Part shown: in pieces, positions 1 through 9,774 of the stretch | Position numbering within the stretch: position 1 is the stretch's first letter | Layout: each line of letters opens with the position of its first letter | Source of the DNA: Gimesia chilikensis | GTDB taxonomy: Bacteria > Planctomycetota > Planctomycetia > Planctomycetales > Planctomycetaceae | Assembly (NCBI RefSeq): GCF_007744075.1 | Contig: NZ_CP036266.1 | Coordinates: 186,001 to 250,000, forward strand | Length of the DNA stretch: 64,000 bases | Reading direction: 5' to 3' | Made by a program: the position numbers and the translations under genes | Notes under the pieces: model-generated | Database searches by the model: none | Seen by the model: the letters and a program-made list of their open reading frames with translations, nothing else | Told to the model about the DNA's origin: nothing

Positions 1-1407
1 ATCGGCTTCAGATCGCTTTTGTGGACGATCGACTTTCTCAAACTGGTTGGGCAGCGCTGCAATCTCCTTACCAGGGAAGATCGGCATGCGGGCGTGCATG
101 TGCGGTCGAATATCCCCTTTGCCTTTGAGAACCTTCGATAGCCAACCCTTCTGCAGCTTGAAGCCGATGCCTGTCAACGTGGGAGGAATCCGACCTTCAT
201 CACCCAGGTCGACATGGCCGGCGGTTTCAAAGTACGGTTTCCGGTTAAAGCCGACGCCACCCTGCTTATCGCGCTCATGGCAGGCATAGCAGTTGAACTG
301 CAGGAGCTGAAAGGCCAGCTGGTTTGCTGCAGCTGGATTTTGTTTTTGCTTCAGAGCGGCGAGAGATTCTTTGATCGCGGTCTGCTGGAGTTCATCCAGA
401 GGATAGGCGGGCATCTTCTGTTGGGGATTGTGAAAACAGCTGGCAGCGGCGGTCGGCTGTAACTGGCTCAGAGGCCGGGCAGAGAATGTCGGTTTCAACT
501 GGTCGACCTGATGGCAGTTTACGCATCTGAGTTCGACGAACTGTTTCTTGCCGGCGGCGATCAGTTCTGCAGATTCACTGCTGGTAGCAGCTGTCGCGGA
601 TCCTGGTTGCTGATCTCGGAGCAGGTAGGCGGCGATGTCTGCTGCTTCCACGGCGGCGAGTTTCAACTGGGGCATGCGACCGGCGGGGCGCGTCTGTTCC
701 GGATTGAGCAGGAAAAAAGTCAGAGCCTGTGGCGTGTACTTCGCCGTGAGATCCGGGTGCGGAACCGAATTCACCGGACGGACTGCTGCAGCGAGTCCGA
801 GCTCTTTGATGTCTTCCGGATCGAGCTGGGCCAGGAGTTTGTCATTGGGCGAAATTTTGGTTTCGCCGGGTTCGTAGTTCGCATCGGTTTCATGACAGGC
901 GACGCAGCCGACTTTGTGATAGAGTTCGCGGCCCCGCGCCACGTTCCCTTTGTTCCAGAATTCGTAGGGGACCGGATTGGCGCCGGTGGCTTTGATCGTG
1001 GGAAACGGTTTCTGTTGGGACATCAGAAACGCGGTCAGGGCCTGGATGGTGGATTCTTTTTCATTCGCAGGCAGACCGTGCAGGACGTCGGGCATCGTGG
1101 TGCCGGCTTTGGTGACATGCGGGGCGGACAGGAATTCTGTGACCCACTTCCGCTGCAGACGGTTGCCGACGCCATCGAGTCGGGGGCCGCCCTTGGGTTG
1201 CAGAGCAGACTGTGATGTGGGGTGACAGGCGGCGCAGCTCAGTTCGCTGATCAACAGTCGGCCTGCGGTCCCTTTCGGAAGTTCTGCATGACGTCCGAAG
1301 CGGTCGAAGCCGGAAACAAAGGGGGCTGGATCGGGAGCGGCAAGCAGGGAGTGGCCCATGATCAGGCACAAAAGTCCTGTCACCAGGCAGGTCCTTCGTT
1401 GATTCAT
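1..1407 (-). CDS. Secreted multi-heme c-type cytochrome (3' end beyond the window)
   Basis: The reading frame opens at the ATG complementary to 1405-1407 and stays open to position 1 (469 codons), so the C-terminus is missing. The N-terminus (MNQRRTCLVTGLLCLIMG...) looks like a signal peptide. Four CxxCH heme-binding motifs are visible: CAACH (residue 58), CVACH (168), CVNCH (295) and CYACH (373). They are spaced about 80-125 residues apart, as in a chain of mono-heme cytochrome c domains. The protein should be exported and carry at least four covalent hemes, acting in electron transfer in the periplasm or at the cell surface. Planctomycetes encode many such proteins, and the exact redox partner cannot be told from sequence. 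It lies 130 bp downstream of an SGNH hydrolase gene on the same strand. Confidence 0.85.
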   Translation of the reverse strand, partial: MNQRRTCLVTGLLCLIMGHSLLAAPDPAPFVSGFDRFGRHAELPKGTAGRLLISELSCAACHPTSQSALQPKGGPRLDGVGNRLQRKWVTEFLSAPHVTKAGTTMPDVLHGLPANEKESTIQALTAFLMSQQKPFPTIKATGANPVPYEFWNKGNVARGRELYHKVGCVACHETDANYEPGETKISPNDKLLAQLDPEDIKELGLAAAVRPVNSVPHPDLTAKYTPQALTFFLLNPEQTRPAGRMPQLKLAAVEAADIAAYLLRDQQPGSATAATSSESAELIAAGKKQFVELRCVNCHQVDQLKPTFSARPLSQLQPTAAASCFHNPQQKMPAYPLDELQQTAIKESLAALKQKQNPAAANQLAFQLLQFNCYACHERDKQGGVGFNRKPYFETAGHVDLGDEGRIPPTLTGIGFKLQKGWLSKVLKGKGDIRPHMHARMPIFPGKEIAALPNQFEKVDRPQKRSEAD

Positions 1408-1537
1408 TGAACGGTCTCTTTCTCTGTGGGCTGCAGTCGGGGCCGGTTCTCAATGTGATGCGCGAATCGCAACTGTAATTCAGGCAGGTACTTCGATCAT
1501 AAAGCAGCGGCAGACCGGAAGCAATCAGAGAACGCGT

Positions 1538-3055
1538 TCATTTTGTATGGGTTTGCGTCGTGCCGGGCGGAGCGAGCGTGCTTTGACCGCGGGCCCAACC
1601 CTTTAGACGACTGAGACGCTTCGCGCCACGCAGAAAATATTCCTGGTTCAGTGACTCCAACTGTTCCTGTCGCAACCGGTCACGCGTGGTCTGCCAGTCG
1701 GGAGGGGAAGCGATGAACTGCAGGTCGCACATGGTTTCATAGATCGCATCGGCGATCAACTGATGGCCTTCGATACTGGGATGCACATGATCGACGAGCA
1801 GTTCGCTACCGGGAATGCCGTCCGGGGTTTTCTGTTCGAACAACCTGCGGGCATCGATGACGGGGACATCGTACTGTTGCGCCAGACGGAAGAGAGTATC
1901 GTGCATCGGTTCGAGCATGCGGAGCGGGCAGATGTCTTCCTCTTTGGCCTTGATGAACCAGCTGCGTGCGTCGTCGTACCGTTTCAGGTATTCACAGGTT
2001 TTTCCCACGCTATACAACAGGCTGGCGTGTGTGTCATCTATATTCAGGGCCTGTTGCCAGTAGTTCATTTTCTGCTCTGCCTCGTCCCAGCTGCATTCAT
2101 CTGCGGACTTCCAGAGGGCATTCACCTCGTCGCGCTCTGCTGCGGTGAGGCGGGAAGCGAATTCGCTTTTAAAGGGAATGCAGTTTTTCAGATTGCTCAC
2201 CGGATTGACCAGCAGCAGCGGAACGCCAGCCTGCTGCGCCAGCAGAATCATCTGACGCATGTTGAATTCATAGTGGACCATAATGGCCCGGCGATGTTCC
2301 GGATCGCGGTGGTACTGTTCCAGTCCCTGTCGAAAGTCGAGCAGCGCGTTGACATCGGTTTCGAGTACGTTTTCTGATTTTTCCGTTGCCTGCGTTCTCT
2401 GTTGTGAGTCGGGGAGCAGGCTTTGAATCACCGATGCCAGTCGCAGGTCCAGCAGGGTACTCTCGGTCTGCAGCAGCAGTTCGGGTTGATCTTTCAGACG
2501 GGAGTAGGAACGGTCTTCCAGAAATTCATTGTGTCCGCTGTAGACGATGAACAGGTCGGGTTCGTAGCGCAACGCTTCTCGCAGGATGGGCACCAGGCGA
2601 TAGCTGGCATAAGAGACGCCACCACAGTTCACGACTTCAAAATTCCGCGTGGGGGCCGCGGCCTGCAGATTGATTTTCAGCCAGTTGGTAAAAGAGGTTT
2701 CGACGGCATACGGACGTCCCTGGACGGTCGATCCGCCGAGAACGAACACGCGGTAGGTGTTTTTTCCTTTGTTGACCGGGAACTGCTGCGGACGGAAGAA
2801 GTCGCTGCGGTCGGCTGAGGTCTGGTAAGTGGTTCCGTCAGCGTTTTTGACAAACAGGGTCGAGTCTTCGCTGAAAGAAATGAAAGGATCCTGGCTGTGC
2901 GGGAGTGGCTGAACGCCACCCAGGCGGAGCCCCCCTTCCAGCAGACCGATGAAGATGAGCCCCAGGAGCACCGCCAGCGTGCGAAACAGCACGGGGTGCC
3001 GAGACTTTGGCTGTGCGGGACGCGGTTCGGGTTGTGGATCGCCTGTCTGGTTCAT
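1538..3055 (-). CDS. Membrane-anchored SGNH/GDSL-type hydrolase
   Basis: This 505-residue protein has one N-terminal membrane segment (about residues 24-45: LFRTLAVLLGLIFIGLLEG) followed by an SGNH hydrolase fold. Block I is GGSTVQG, with the nucleophile Ser in a GGS rather than GDS context. A later block reads YSGHNEF (the Asn of SGNH), and the C-terminal Asp-His pair lies in DHVHPS. The segment between them (WQQALNID... to DDARSWFIKAKEE) looks like TPR-type helices. The family hydrolyses esters or removes O-acetyl groups from polysaccharides; the substrate is unknown here. A short proline-rich cytoplasmic tail precedes the membrane anchor. Confidence 0.8.
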   Translation of the reverse strand: MNQTGDPQPEPRPAQPKSRHPVLFRTLAVLLGLIFIGLLEGGLRLGGVQPLPHSQDPFISFSEDSTLFVKNADGTTYQTSADRSDFFRPQQFPVNKGKNTYRVFVLGGSTVQGRPYAVETSFTNWLKINLQAAAPTRNFEVVNCGGVSYASYRLVPILREALRYEPDLFIVYSGHNEFLEDRSYSRLKDQPELLLQTESTLLDLRLASVIQSLLPDSQQRTQATEKSENVLETDVNALLDFRQGLEQYHRDPEHRRAIMVHYEFNMRQMILLAQQAGVPLLLVNPVSNLKNCIPFKSEFASRLTAAERDEVNALWKSADECSWDEAEQKMNYWQQALNIDDTHASLLYSVGKTCEYLKRYDDARSWFIKAKEEDICPLRMLEPMHDTLFRLAQQYDVPVIDARRLFEQKTPDGIPGSELLVDHVHPSIEGHQLIADAIYETMCDLQFIASPPDWQTTRDRLRQEQLESLNQEYFLRGAKRLSRLKGWARGQSTLAPPGTTQTHTK

Positions 3056-3177
3056 CGGAGTGTTCTTGAGCGGCAGATGATGCAGGGACGCAGAAAAGCA
3101 GAGAGTTCCCTCATCGTACCCGACGACAAACCGTGGGTCCAGAACGAATGTCAGCAGGGGAATCCTTTCCGGCGCAC

Positions 3178-3207
3178 AAAAAAGCGATGCCCCCGGGGGA
3201 GCATCGC
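3178..3207 (-). terminator. Rho-independent terminator after the DUF1559/lipoprotein operon
   Basis: On the minus strand a perfect 7-bp stem (GCGATGC/GCATCGC) encloses a CCCCGGGGG core that pairs with itself, followed by six T. It lies about 42 bp past the stop codon of the lipoprotein gene and before the SGNH hydrolase start, so it separates the two transcription units. Confidence 0.85.
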
Positions 3208-3248
3208 CTGTGTGTTGCAGTGAAACGACTTCGGGAACCGGTTTGACT

Positions 3249-3668
3249 CTACTTGGATTCCAGATCGAAGTTCAGGGTATTGTCTCCCGCTTTGACTTCA
3301 GCAGTCAGTTTCGAGTTGGCGTTGAATTTGGCCGGGATCTGATCCTGGGTATCGTTGGGGGTCCCGGGTTCACCACGCTTGCTGATGCGTACGGTATGAG
3401 TTCCCAGTACTGCCCCCTGATGGTCCTTATTAAAGACTAGTTCGTAATGCCCGGAGGCATCGGTCGATCCGGTAGACAGAGTTCCGGTCTGGGGTTCAAA
3501 AGTGACACTGGCGCCCTCCAGCGGTTGTCCATCCAGTGTAATCGTTCCTGAGACCTGCCCCAGTTCGGGCACATCAGAATCCCCTCCCGAGCAGGCTGTC
3601 AGCAAACCGACCGTCAGGAGGAAGAAAACTCGTAAAACAGGTAGATGATAGAGCTGCATTATATTCAT
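3249..3668 (-). CDS. Lipoprotein with a carboxypeptidase-regulatory/transthyretin-like domain
   Basis: This 139-residue protein has a lipoprotein signal peptide: a hydrophobic stretch ending in the lipobox LTAC, followed by GGDSD. The mature part (GQVSGTITLDGQPLEGASVTFEP) is a small beta-sandwich of the carboxypeptidase regulatory-like type, common in planctomycetes as single-domain lipoproteins. It starts 14 bp after the upstream DUF1559 gene, so the two are almost certainly cotranscribed; this DUF1559-lipoprotein pairing recurs in planctomycetes. The role is unknown, and it may be a structural or binding partner at the outer surface. Confidence 0.8.
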   Translation of the reverse strand: MNIMQLYHLPVLRVFFLLTVGLLTACSGGDSDVPELGQVSGTITLDGQPLEGASVTFEPQTGTLSTGSTDASGHYELVFNKDHQGAVLGTHTVRISKRGEPGTPNDTQDQIPAKFNANSKLTAEVKAGDNTLNFDLESK

Positions 3669-3682
3669 GCTTTCCTTAAAGA

Positions 3683-4612
3683 CTAAAAATCGCTGATGAC
3701 TTCACCACCGCCGATACTCGACAATGCTTTCTGTAAATTGAAGTCCACGTTTTCACTCAGGAATCGGACTGCTCCATCACCCATCAGGACATGGCATCCG
3801 CCGACATGCTCACTACCTGGAGAATACCAGATGACCCGATTGGTGCTGGTGTCGATCTGGTTCATCTTACGATAGCTGCCACTGACGGCTCCTGTTGCAA
3901 CATAAGCAGACCAGAAAGGACCACGCAGATCACTATCTTTTTCGAGTGGAGTCTCCATCATGATCATCGTATTGCTGGTCCCGTCTTTGATGTCTCGGAT
4001 GCGGGCAGCACCGTTATGGCCAAAGGCTGACTTTAAGGCTTTCGTATTATAAGCCTCGTAGGAAGTGCCCATATTATAGGTGGGATACATCACACTGTAG
4101 CTGGTCCGGTAGGCATTACGAACTGCATAAGCCCCGGAGGTAGTGGTATAAGGTCCCGGAGAGTGAGAGTCACTGGGGCAGAGGAAAACTACAATCTTTC
4201 GCTCTGTTGCCGTTTGATAGCCGCCACCCCCATGGGCAGGAGGACCATCTGCATTTCCGGTCGGTAAGGAGAAATTGATTTCGTTGTAAATCGCACTCTG
4301 ATCAATGAAAGGTAAGAGAAACATGTAGGCAGTAAAATTACGCACTGGAGCACCTGATGGCATCCATCCAGAATCATATCCGCCAGCATTCACATCTCCC
4401 GGAGGAAAAACGCGGTGGGAATCATGGTAGTTGTGCAGCGCCAGTCCCAATTGTTTGAGATTGTTTTTGCAGGTTGACCGACGAGCGGCTTCGCGAGCCT
4501 GTTGAACTGCAGGTAACAGCAAGGCGATCAGAATCGCGATGATCGCAATCACCACCAGTAACTCGATGAGGGTAAAACCTCGTTTTGAATATTTCTTGAA
4601 CTCAAGTGCCAT
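3683..4612 (-). CDS. DUF1559 prepilin-like protein
   Basis: This 309-residue protein opens with a type IV prepilin signature: [24 protein letters not shown], with a Gly-Phe cleavage site, Glu at +5 and a hydrophobic helix, then [11 protein letters not shown]. The DUF1559 domain follows, ending in the family's typical C-terminal block (H...G...DGAVRF, here [16 protein letters not shown]). This class of pseudopilin-like protein is hugely expanded in planctomycetes; its function is unsettled, with surface fibres or secretion suggested. The start is supported by a GGAAGGA ribosome binding site just upstream of ATG. First gene of a two-gene operon. Confidence 0.92.
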   Translation of the reverse strand: MALEFKKYSKRGFTLIELLVVIAIIAILIALLLPAVQQAREAARRSTCKNNLKQLGLALHNYHDSHRVFPPGDVNAGGYDSGWMPSGAPVRNFTAYMFLLPFIDQSAIYNEINFSLPTGNADGPPAHGGGGYQTATERKIVVFLCPSDSHSPGPYTTTSGAYAVRNAYRTSYSVMYPTYNMGTSYEAYNTKALKSAFGHNGAARIRDIKDGTSNTMIMMETPLEKDSDLRGPFWSAYVATGAVSGSYRKMNQIDTSTNRVIWYSPGSEHVGGCHVLMGDGAVRFLSENVDFNLQKALSSIGGGEVISDF

Positions 4613-4683
4613 GGTTCAGAATTCCTTCCAGTGATTAAGAAAAGATTAGTAAGAAATGAAAAAGAAATTTAAGCGCATTAATT

Positions 4684-4713
4684 ATTCTAATCGGCCATTA
4701 GTCAGAATGGCAA
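4684..4713 (-). promoter_or_regulatory. Candidate sigma70-type promoter of the DUF1559 operon
   Basis: On the minus strand TTGCCA (4708-4713) and TAGAAT (4684-4689) are separated by 18 bp, about 70 bp upstream of the DUF1559 start, in an AT-rich stretch. Predicted from consensus only. Confidence 0.45.
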
Positions 4714-4863
4714 GAACATTCTGTTGTAAATCCAATATGGATAAGGGATTTCTTATTTGAAGTGGAGCCAGGAGCAAGGAAAAACCAAACGGAGGCTTCG
4801 TATAGAAGAGAGGTAAACGCCTCGTTCTCCAGTAGTTACCAGAGAAAGATTCGGCGAGAGGAG

Positions 4864-4898
4864 GGTAACACTCAAGGCTGCGGAAGCGGCGTGTTACC
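4864..4898 (-). terminator. Hairpin overlapping the DUF1570 stop codon, possible terminator
   Basis: An 8-bp perfect inverted repeat (GGTAACAC/GTGTTACC) with a 19-nt spacer covers the stop codon of the DUF1570 gene. On the minus strand it is followed by a pyrimidine-rich CTCCTCTC stretch instead of a clean T run, so termination is plausible but not certain. Confidence 0.35.
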
Positions 4899-6507
4899 GG
4901 GATTGCAGGTTGAGCGCCTGCTCGTCGAGCGCTTTCTGCAGCGTCATCGAGTAGGCCAGGTACTTGCGATCCAGTTCATCGTAGGAGAGCCCCGTCAGTT
5001 CCGGAAGGCTCTGCGCGTTGTTGCGAAGCCGCGAGTTTTCGCTGTAGAGTTGCGTCATCTGTTGAATGAACGCGTCCCGGTATTCTCCCTGGTTGGCGTG
5101 CATGAAGAAATGCGAGAGTCCCGACGCCTGGCTGTAGTTGGGGCTGATATTGGGACTGCCCTGAAAGGCGGTGCGTCCCATGGCGGCGAATTTTTCCAGG
5201 GGGACGTAATACTGGTCTTCCAGCAGACGATAGCGGGCCGCATTGAAGCGGATATGATTGGGATTTCCGGCTTTGAACTTCTTACCTTTTTTCTCGAATG
5301 ATTCCATGTAGCAGGCGATGCCTTCGATGGCCCAGAAATGATTCTTTTCACCGACCTGTCGGCTGCCTCGACTGTTGCCGGTCTCATAGAACAGCTGATG
5401 GGTGGCTTCGTGATACAGCGTTCCCAGGTCTCCCTCCGCTTCCGGATTATAATAGAAGTGGGAGATGCGATCGCCGAACAGGTAGATGCCGTGGGTGAGA
5501 GCGATCTGGGGAATCTCTTTCTGCAGTCGCTGCAGATATTCCTGGCGGGTACTGTAATAGTGCATCACATGCTGTTGTTGATTCTGGCGGCGAAACGGAT
5601 TGCGGGAGCCTTGAAACATTCTGCGCAGCTGTTCGGGAGTGTTGAAGAACCCGGCGAAGGTCTGATGGAAGTAGCGATAGAATTCTTCCATTTCCGTTGC
5701 GAGCTTCACACCCATTTCCAGGCTGTGATTCGTTTTGATCAGAAAGTGTTCGGTTTTGATTTCCCAGGCGTTACGGAAATCGCGGCGGATCTCGGCTTCC
5801 TGGGCGGCTGACATCCAGCGTCCGTTGACATAGCGTTCCCCGCGTTCATAACGGGCGATATGCGTCGTGGGGAGCCAGCCGAATTGAGGATGCCATTTCT
5901 GTCTGTGATCCTGCATCTCTTTTTCGAAAGGCGTCATCCATTCATCGCCGTTCCGCACGTATCCCAGGATCTGTCTGACCGAACGGTGATCCGGATTGTG
6001 GTAAGCGGTTTCCCGAATCAGGTCGTAGGCAAAACTGGGGAAGCCGGCATATAGCACTTTGCGGGAGAAGACGAACAGGTCGTTGGCCTGATCTTCCTGC
6101 AGGTTCTTTAATTTGAGTCGCCACATACGTTCCCCTGCAGGCAGACTGGCCGGCAGGTCTGGCTGAACTTCGCGGGGCAGCGTGTAGGAATCGGGATCAA
6201 ATTCGCTCCACTCCTGGATGAGCGTCGCGATGGCCTCGGTGCCTTCGGGCTGCTGATTCTGCTGACAACTGGTTGCCAGTTGTTTGAGTTGATCCTGAAA
6301 CTGATCCCGCAGTGCATTGTACTGCTTGTGGTAGACTTCCAGGGCCCGTGCATTCTGTGCCCATCCGGCGCCGGGGGTCAGTACAAGCAGAGCGCAACAT
6401 AACAATAGCCCCTTGACCGCAGTTCGCAGGGAAAAGACAGTCTGCCGGCACTGACGGGGGAACTCCCCTGAAGGGATTGCAGCAGATTGTCGATTCACAT
6501 CAGGCAT
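4894..6507 (-). CDS. DUF1570 secreted zincin-like protein
   Basis: This 537-residue protein has an N-terminal hydrophobic export segment (GLLLCCALLVLTPGAGWAQ). The C-terminal half contains YHEATHQLFYE, an HExxH zinc-binding motif (near residue 366), followed about 30 residues later by the block WAIEGIACYMES, where a third ligand Glu would be expected. This matches the planctomycete DUF1570 family, thought to be gluzincin-like peptidases. No protease activity can be claimed from sequence alone. The gene follows the LptA-like gene on the same strand after 109 bp, so it may belong to the same transcription unit. Confidence 0.8.
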   Translation of the reverse strand: MPDVNRQSAAIPSGEFPRQCRQTVFSLRTAVKGLLLCCALLVLTPGAGWAQNARALEVYHKQYNALRDQFQDQLKQLATSCQQNQQPEGTEAIATLIQEWSEFDPDSYTLPREVQPDLPASLPAGERMWRLKLKNLQEDQANDLFVFSRKVLYAGFPSFAYDLIRETAYHNPDHRSVRQILGYVRNGDEWMTPFEKEMQDHRQKWHPQFGWLPTTHIARYERGERYVNGRWMSAAQEAEIRRDFRNAWEIKTEHFLIKTNHSLEMGVKLATEMEEFYRYFHQTFAGFFNTPEQLRRMFQGSRNPFRRQNQQQHVMHYYSTRQEYLQRLQKEIPQIALTHGIYLFGDRISHFYYNPEAEGDLGTLYHEATHQLFYETGNSRGSRQVGEKNHFWAIEGIACYMESFEKKGKKFKAGNPNHIRFNAARYRLLEDQYYVPLEKFAAMGRTAFQGSPNISPNYSQASGLSHFFMHANQGEYRDAFIQQMTQLYSENSRLRNNAQSLPELTGLSYDELDRKYLAYSMTLQKALDEQALNLQSR

Positions 6508-6616
6508 GGTCTTCGGTGTTCCTTAGGGGACAGTTTAACAGGCTCTCTTAATACGATTTTAGGCGAGTCAGGCAGAGGAAAAAAGGAATTTATCGGCAAT
6601 TTGAGGTGGGAACCGA

Positions 6617-9600
6617 TCAGGGAAGTCCCTGTAACCCGGTTACGCCGTGTAATGTGACGCGATCGTAAGAGGGGGCGAATTCAATCTGCTGGGCCTGGTT
6701 AGGCGCACTGGGAGTTTTGCCGGTACGCGAATAGCGGCGGATCGTGGCTTTGCGATTGCCAAACGAACGCATCATGTAGAGGTCTTTGGATTCGTCATAG
6801 CTGATCGTATCCGCGCGGGCAATGAACGACTGGTTGGTCGGTGTCTTCTTGTTTTTGACCAGGGCGTTGCCTTCGAGTTCGGCGTTCCCCTTGGCCAGCA
6901 TCGAGATGAATTTCTTCTTCTGTCCTTCAATGTCATGTTGAATCAGTTTCAGACTGTTGCTCCGCATCCAGCCTGCATTGGGAGGCAGTTGATCGGGGTT
7001 GATCGTATCCAGCGGACGTTTGACGCCCCCGTAGGTAATCTGCACGCGATCGTCGAAGGTGGTGCTCTGCTGCGAGACATTTCCGGACATCTTGCCGTTG
7101 AAGTCGATGCGGGTGTAATTCCAGCTGTCGGTATCGGTTTTCTGCGGCAGGTTGGCCTGCGAGACCCGGGATTCGGGATTGGATTCCTTGGAATTTTCAC
7201 GTCGCCAGAGAATCAGCCAGCCGGGACCGCGGGCTTCTGCGTTACCGGTTTTTTTATCCACGTTCATCTGCCAGAAGCTGGCGCGACGGATACCGATCAG
7301 CCGGTTGTCCTGGTACTCGTTACTTTCCACTTCCACGCCGTCCCGACAGGTAATGAAGTGCACCGTCGGTTTCTGACCTTCGGGTTGTTTCTCGGTGAAC
7401 GAGACCCGGTCGGAGAGGATGACTTCCATTTCCTGGCACCGCAGGCGATTGTCGCCCATGTTGGTACGAACCTTACCGAAGAAGTTCGCGGTGATGCCAT
7501 CAAAGACCATTTCCTGATCCCAGTGAATTTCGAGCAGGTTCTCCTGGTCGTTACCCTGTTCCTGGACCTCACCGGTCAGACCACGTTCCTGGGTGATTCC
7601 CTCCGCGCCCGAGAGCAGACCGGCGGCTGATTTCTTGCCCCCTTTGACCGGGAGCAGCAGTAATCCTTTGCCCTGGACTTCCGCCCGGTTGGCCAGTCGA
7701 TACAGGAAGATATCATCCCCTTCGATCTGGGATTCACCGCCATTGATTTTCGCCGGAGTGCCCATCACGTGCAGCACCTGGTCGTTTTCGCCTTTATTCT
7801 GAATGTGCATCTGGTTGCCGGTGATGTGCATCGGCTGTTTCTGCGTTTCATTCAGCTGTTTGACGGAGACGTTGCCTTCAGTCCAGACTTCAGAAACTTC
7901 GGCTTTGCCTGCTTCGTCTTTCTGCATGCGCAGTTTGATCAGGTCGGAGACGACCATTACCGGCTCAGGTTCTTTCTTTTCCGGGCCCAACGGAGCTCTG
8001 CCGCCCTGCTGGCCAGCCGGTGTGTCATCGACGGCAAACGCCGCCGGTTGGATCGCAGATTTCTGTGGTGCGACGGATTTGCTGACGGGGGCATTCGGAG
8101 CAGATGTCGGCACGGTGGCTTCATCGAACCAGACTTCCAGCCGCTTCGTTTTCCCGCGGAGCTGGGGACTGTAGATGGCGACGTCCTGTGTGGCGATCAT
8201 CTTGTGCGGATCGACTTTCTGCGCGGTCTTTTTCGCATTCTCTTGACGATCCTGCTGCAGCATGTCTTTCTGTTTCAGTGCGCCCAGATCCCCTTTGAGC
8301 CAGAGACGAATCTGTTGTGCTGCCAGTGCAAATTCCTCAGCCGGCTGCCGGATGATACACTGCTGTTCCAGTTCCACCATATCGAGTTGTGTCTCGGGAT
8401 CGCGCGATTTTTTCATCAGCTTTGCCCACTGGGCGGCGACGGTTAACTGGCCCGTACTCGGATCCACGTAATCCACCTTGCCGGCACCTTCACAGAGCAC
8501 GGTTTCCACGCGTCCCTCATCATCCTGGTGGATGGTGATCTTGGGACACTCGAGTTTCGACGCCTGTTGATAAATTTCGACCGAGCGTTCATCGGTCAGC
8601 ACGATCGTTTTTGTTGCTTCGTTATACGAGAGACGCGTCATGCGGCCTGAGAACTGGTTTTCCTGCGAGACCAGCGCAACATTTTCCCCTGTAGCGACGA
8701 GCTCCTGGAACTGCAGCTTCCCGGAAGCGTGGCCCGGTTTCTTATCTGCCTCCGGTGTCGGATTGTCGGGGTCTTCTTTTCTGACAAACTGGAGTTGCAG
8801 CTGATCGCAGTCCAGCGTATCCGCATGCTGAGGACCAGTGGGATGGTAGACGCGGACATCTTTATGGAATGTACCCTGGTTGGTTTCCAGGTTGAAAGTA
8901 AAGCTTCCAGCGCTTTTGACTTTGGCGAACCGGCTGCGGTTATTTGATGCGTGCTCTTTGTCCTGCTTCAGCGCCAGCTCCATATAGACATCGCGTCGCA
9001 GTACGATTTCGCGAATCCCGTCGGCTGCAGGTTTGAGTTCTTTGGGTTTCACGGCTGCGGGGATGAGCTTCATCTCAATGCCCCGCGCGCGACCGCGGTG
9101 TTCTTCGTAGGCGAAGCGGACTTCACTGTCGCTCCAGATGTTCATGGAAGATTCATCGTAGAAGAAGTTACGTCCGTAAATGATCAGGCCGTTGGGTCCT
9201 GTAATTTTTACAAAGCCCTCCAGCGAGCCTGCGATCATATGGCCCGGATCGGTCTGTTTGATACCAAACGGCTGCTCGAAGCGGATTAGTGCTTCTTCAC
9301 TCATCAGTGCGAAGGGCTTTTCCGAATCCTTTTTCTTGGGATCGAACATCAGCATTGCGAATGGTTTCAGACGGGCGGCCCGTTTCTCCTCTTCCTGCTG
9401 CCAGCGTTCGGTGTAGATGAAGACGTTTTCATCCTTGAACTGGTAGCGGGCGTCGGCCGCCCAGGGGATTTCCGGCAGATACGTTTTGGCGTGCTCGTTA
9501 TTGGCAGACGCGTATTCGGGAGACTGAAAGACCTCTTCGGGAAACTCCTGCCGCACGACCGTACCATTAATGACCTGTTGCAGGACCTGCGCGTAGACCA

Positions 9601-9706
9601 GGTACGACCCTGTCAGTGACAGCATAGTCACCCAGGTCAGCAGCGTCCGGTTGGCGATCAGGCGATCGAACAATCCATTCCTGTTATATCGAATGGTTGC
9701 GGTCAT
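6617..9706 (-). CDS. Giant LptC/LptA (OstA)-like envelope protein
   Basis: This 1029-residue protein has a single N-terminal membrane anchor (about residues 22-43) and otherwise long runs of beta-strand-like sequence. Several segments have the flavour of OstA/LptA repeats: statements such as GENVALVSQENQFSG, MHITGNQMHI and EGDDIFLYR alternate with short turns. The gene sits directly downstream of kdsD, the position held by lptC-lptA in proteobacterial LPS operons. My reading is a planctomycete LPS-transport bridge protein with several LptA-type jelly-roll units fused to an LptC-type anchor. Fold and function are inferred; E. coli LptA and LptC are under 200 residues each, so this protein is very large. 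A low-complexity Ala/Pro/Gln linker lies in the middle (around residues 540-585). Confidence 0.55.
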   Translation of the reverse strand: MTATIRYNRNGLFDRLIANRTLLTWVTMLSLTGSYLVYAQVLQQVINGTVVRQEFPEEVFQSPEYASANNEHAKTYLPEIPWAADARYQFKDENVFIYTERWQQEEEKRAARLKPFAMLMFDPKKKDSEKPFALMSEEALIRFEQPFGIKQTDPGHMIAGSLEGFVKITGPNGLIIYGRNFFYDESSMNIWSDSEVRFAYEEHRGRARGIEMKLIPAAVKPKELKPAADGIREIVLRRDVYMELALKQDKEHASNNRSRFAKVKSAGSFTFNLETNQGTFHKDVRVYHPTGPQHADTLDCDQLQLQFVRKEDPDNPTPEADKKPGHASGKLQFQELVATGENVALVSQENQFSGRMTRLSYNEATKTIVLTDERSVEIYQQASKLECPKITIHQDDEGRVETVLCEGAGKVDYVDPSTGQLTVAAQWAKLMKKSRDPETQLDMVELEQQCIIRQPAEEFALAAQQIRLWLKGDLGALKQKDMLQQDRQENAKKTAQKVDPHKMIATQDVAIYSPQLRGKTKRLEVWFDEATVPTSAPNAPVSKSVAPQKSAIQPAAFAVDDTPAGQQGGRAPLGPEKKEPEPVMVVSDLIKLRMQKDEAGKAEVSEVWTEGNVSVKQLNETQKQPMHITGNQMHIQNKGENDQVLHVMGTPAKINGGESQIEGDDIFLYRLANRAEVQGKGLLLLPVKGGKKSAAGLLSGAEGITQERGLTGEVQEQGNDQENLLEIHWDQEMVFDGITANFFGKVRTNMGDNRLRCQEMEVILSDRVSFTEKQPEGQKPTVHFITCRDGVEVESNEYQDNRLIGIRRASFWQMNVDKKTGNAEARGPGWLILWRRENSKESNPESRVSQANLPQKTDTDSWNYTRIDFNGKMSGNVSQQSTTFDDRVQITYGGVKRPLDTINPDQLPPNAGWMRSNSLKLIQHDIEGQKKKFISMLAKGNAELEGNALVKNKKTPTNQSFIARADTISYDESKDLYMMRSFGNRKATIRRYSRTGKTPSAPNQAQQIEFAPSYDRVTLHGVTGLQGLP

Positions 9707-9774
9707 GTATGAAAGGGAATCGTTTCTTACTTAAGTGAGATGAACAGTCGAAAGGGAAATGAACTGATAAGGTG

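Noticed and set aside
511..1215. A 234-codon plus-strand gene
   Set aside because: It is the antisense frame of the multi-heme cytochrome gene, whose CxxCH motifs show the real coding strand.
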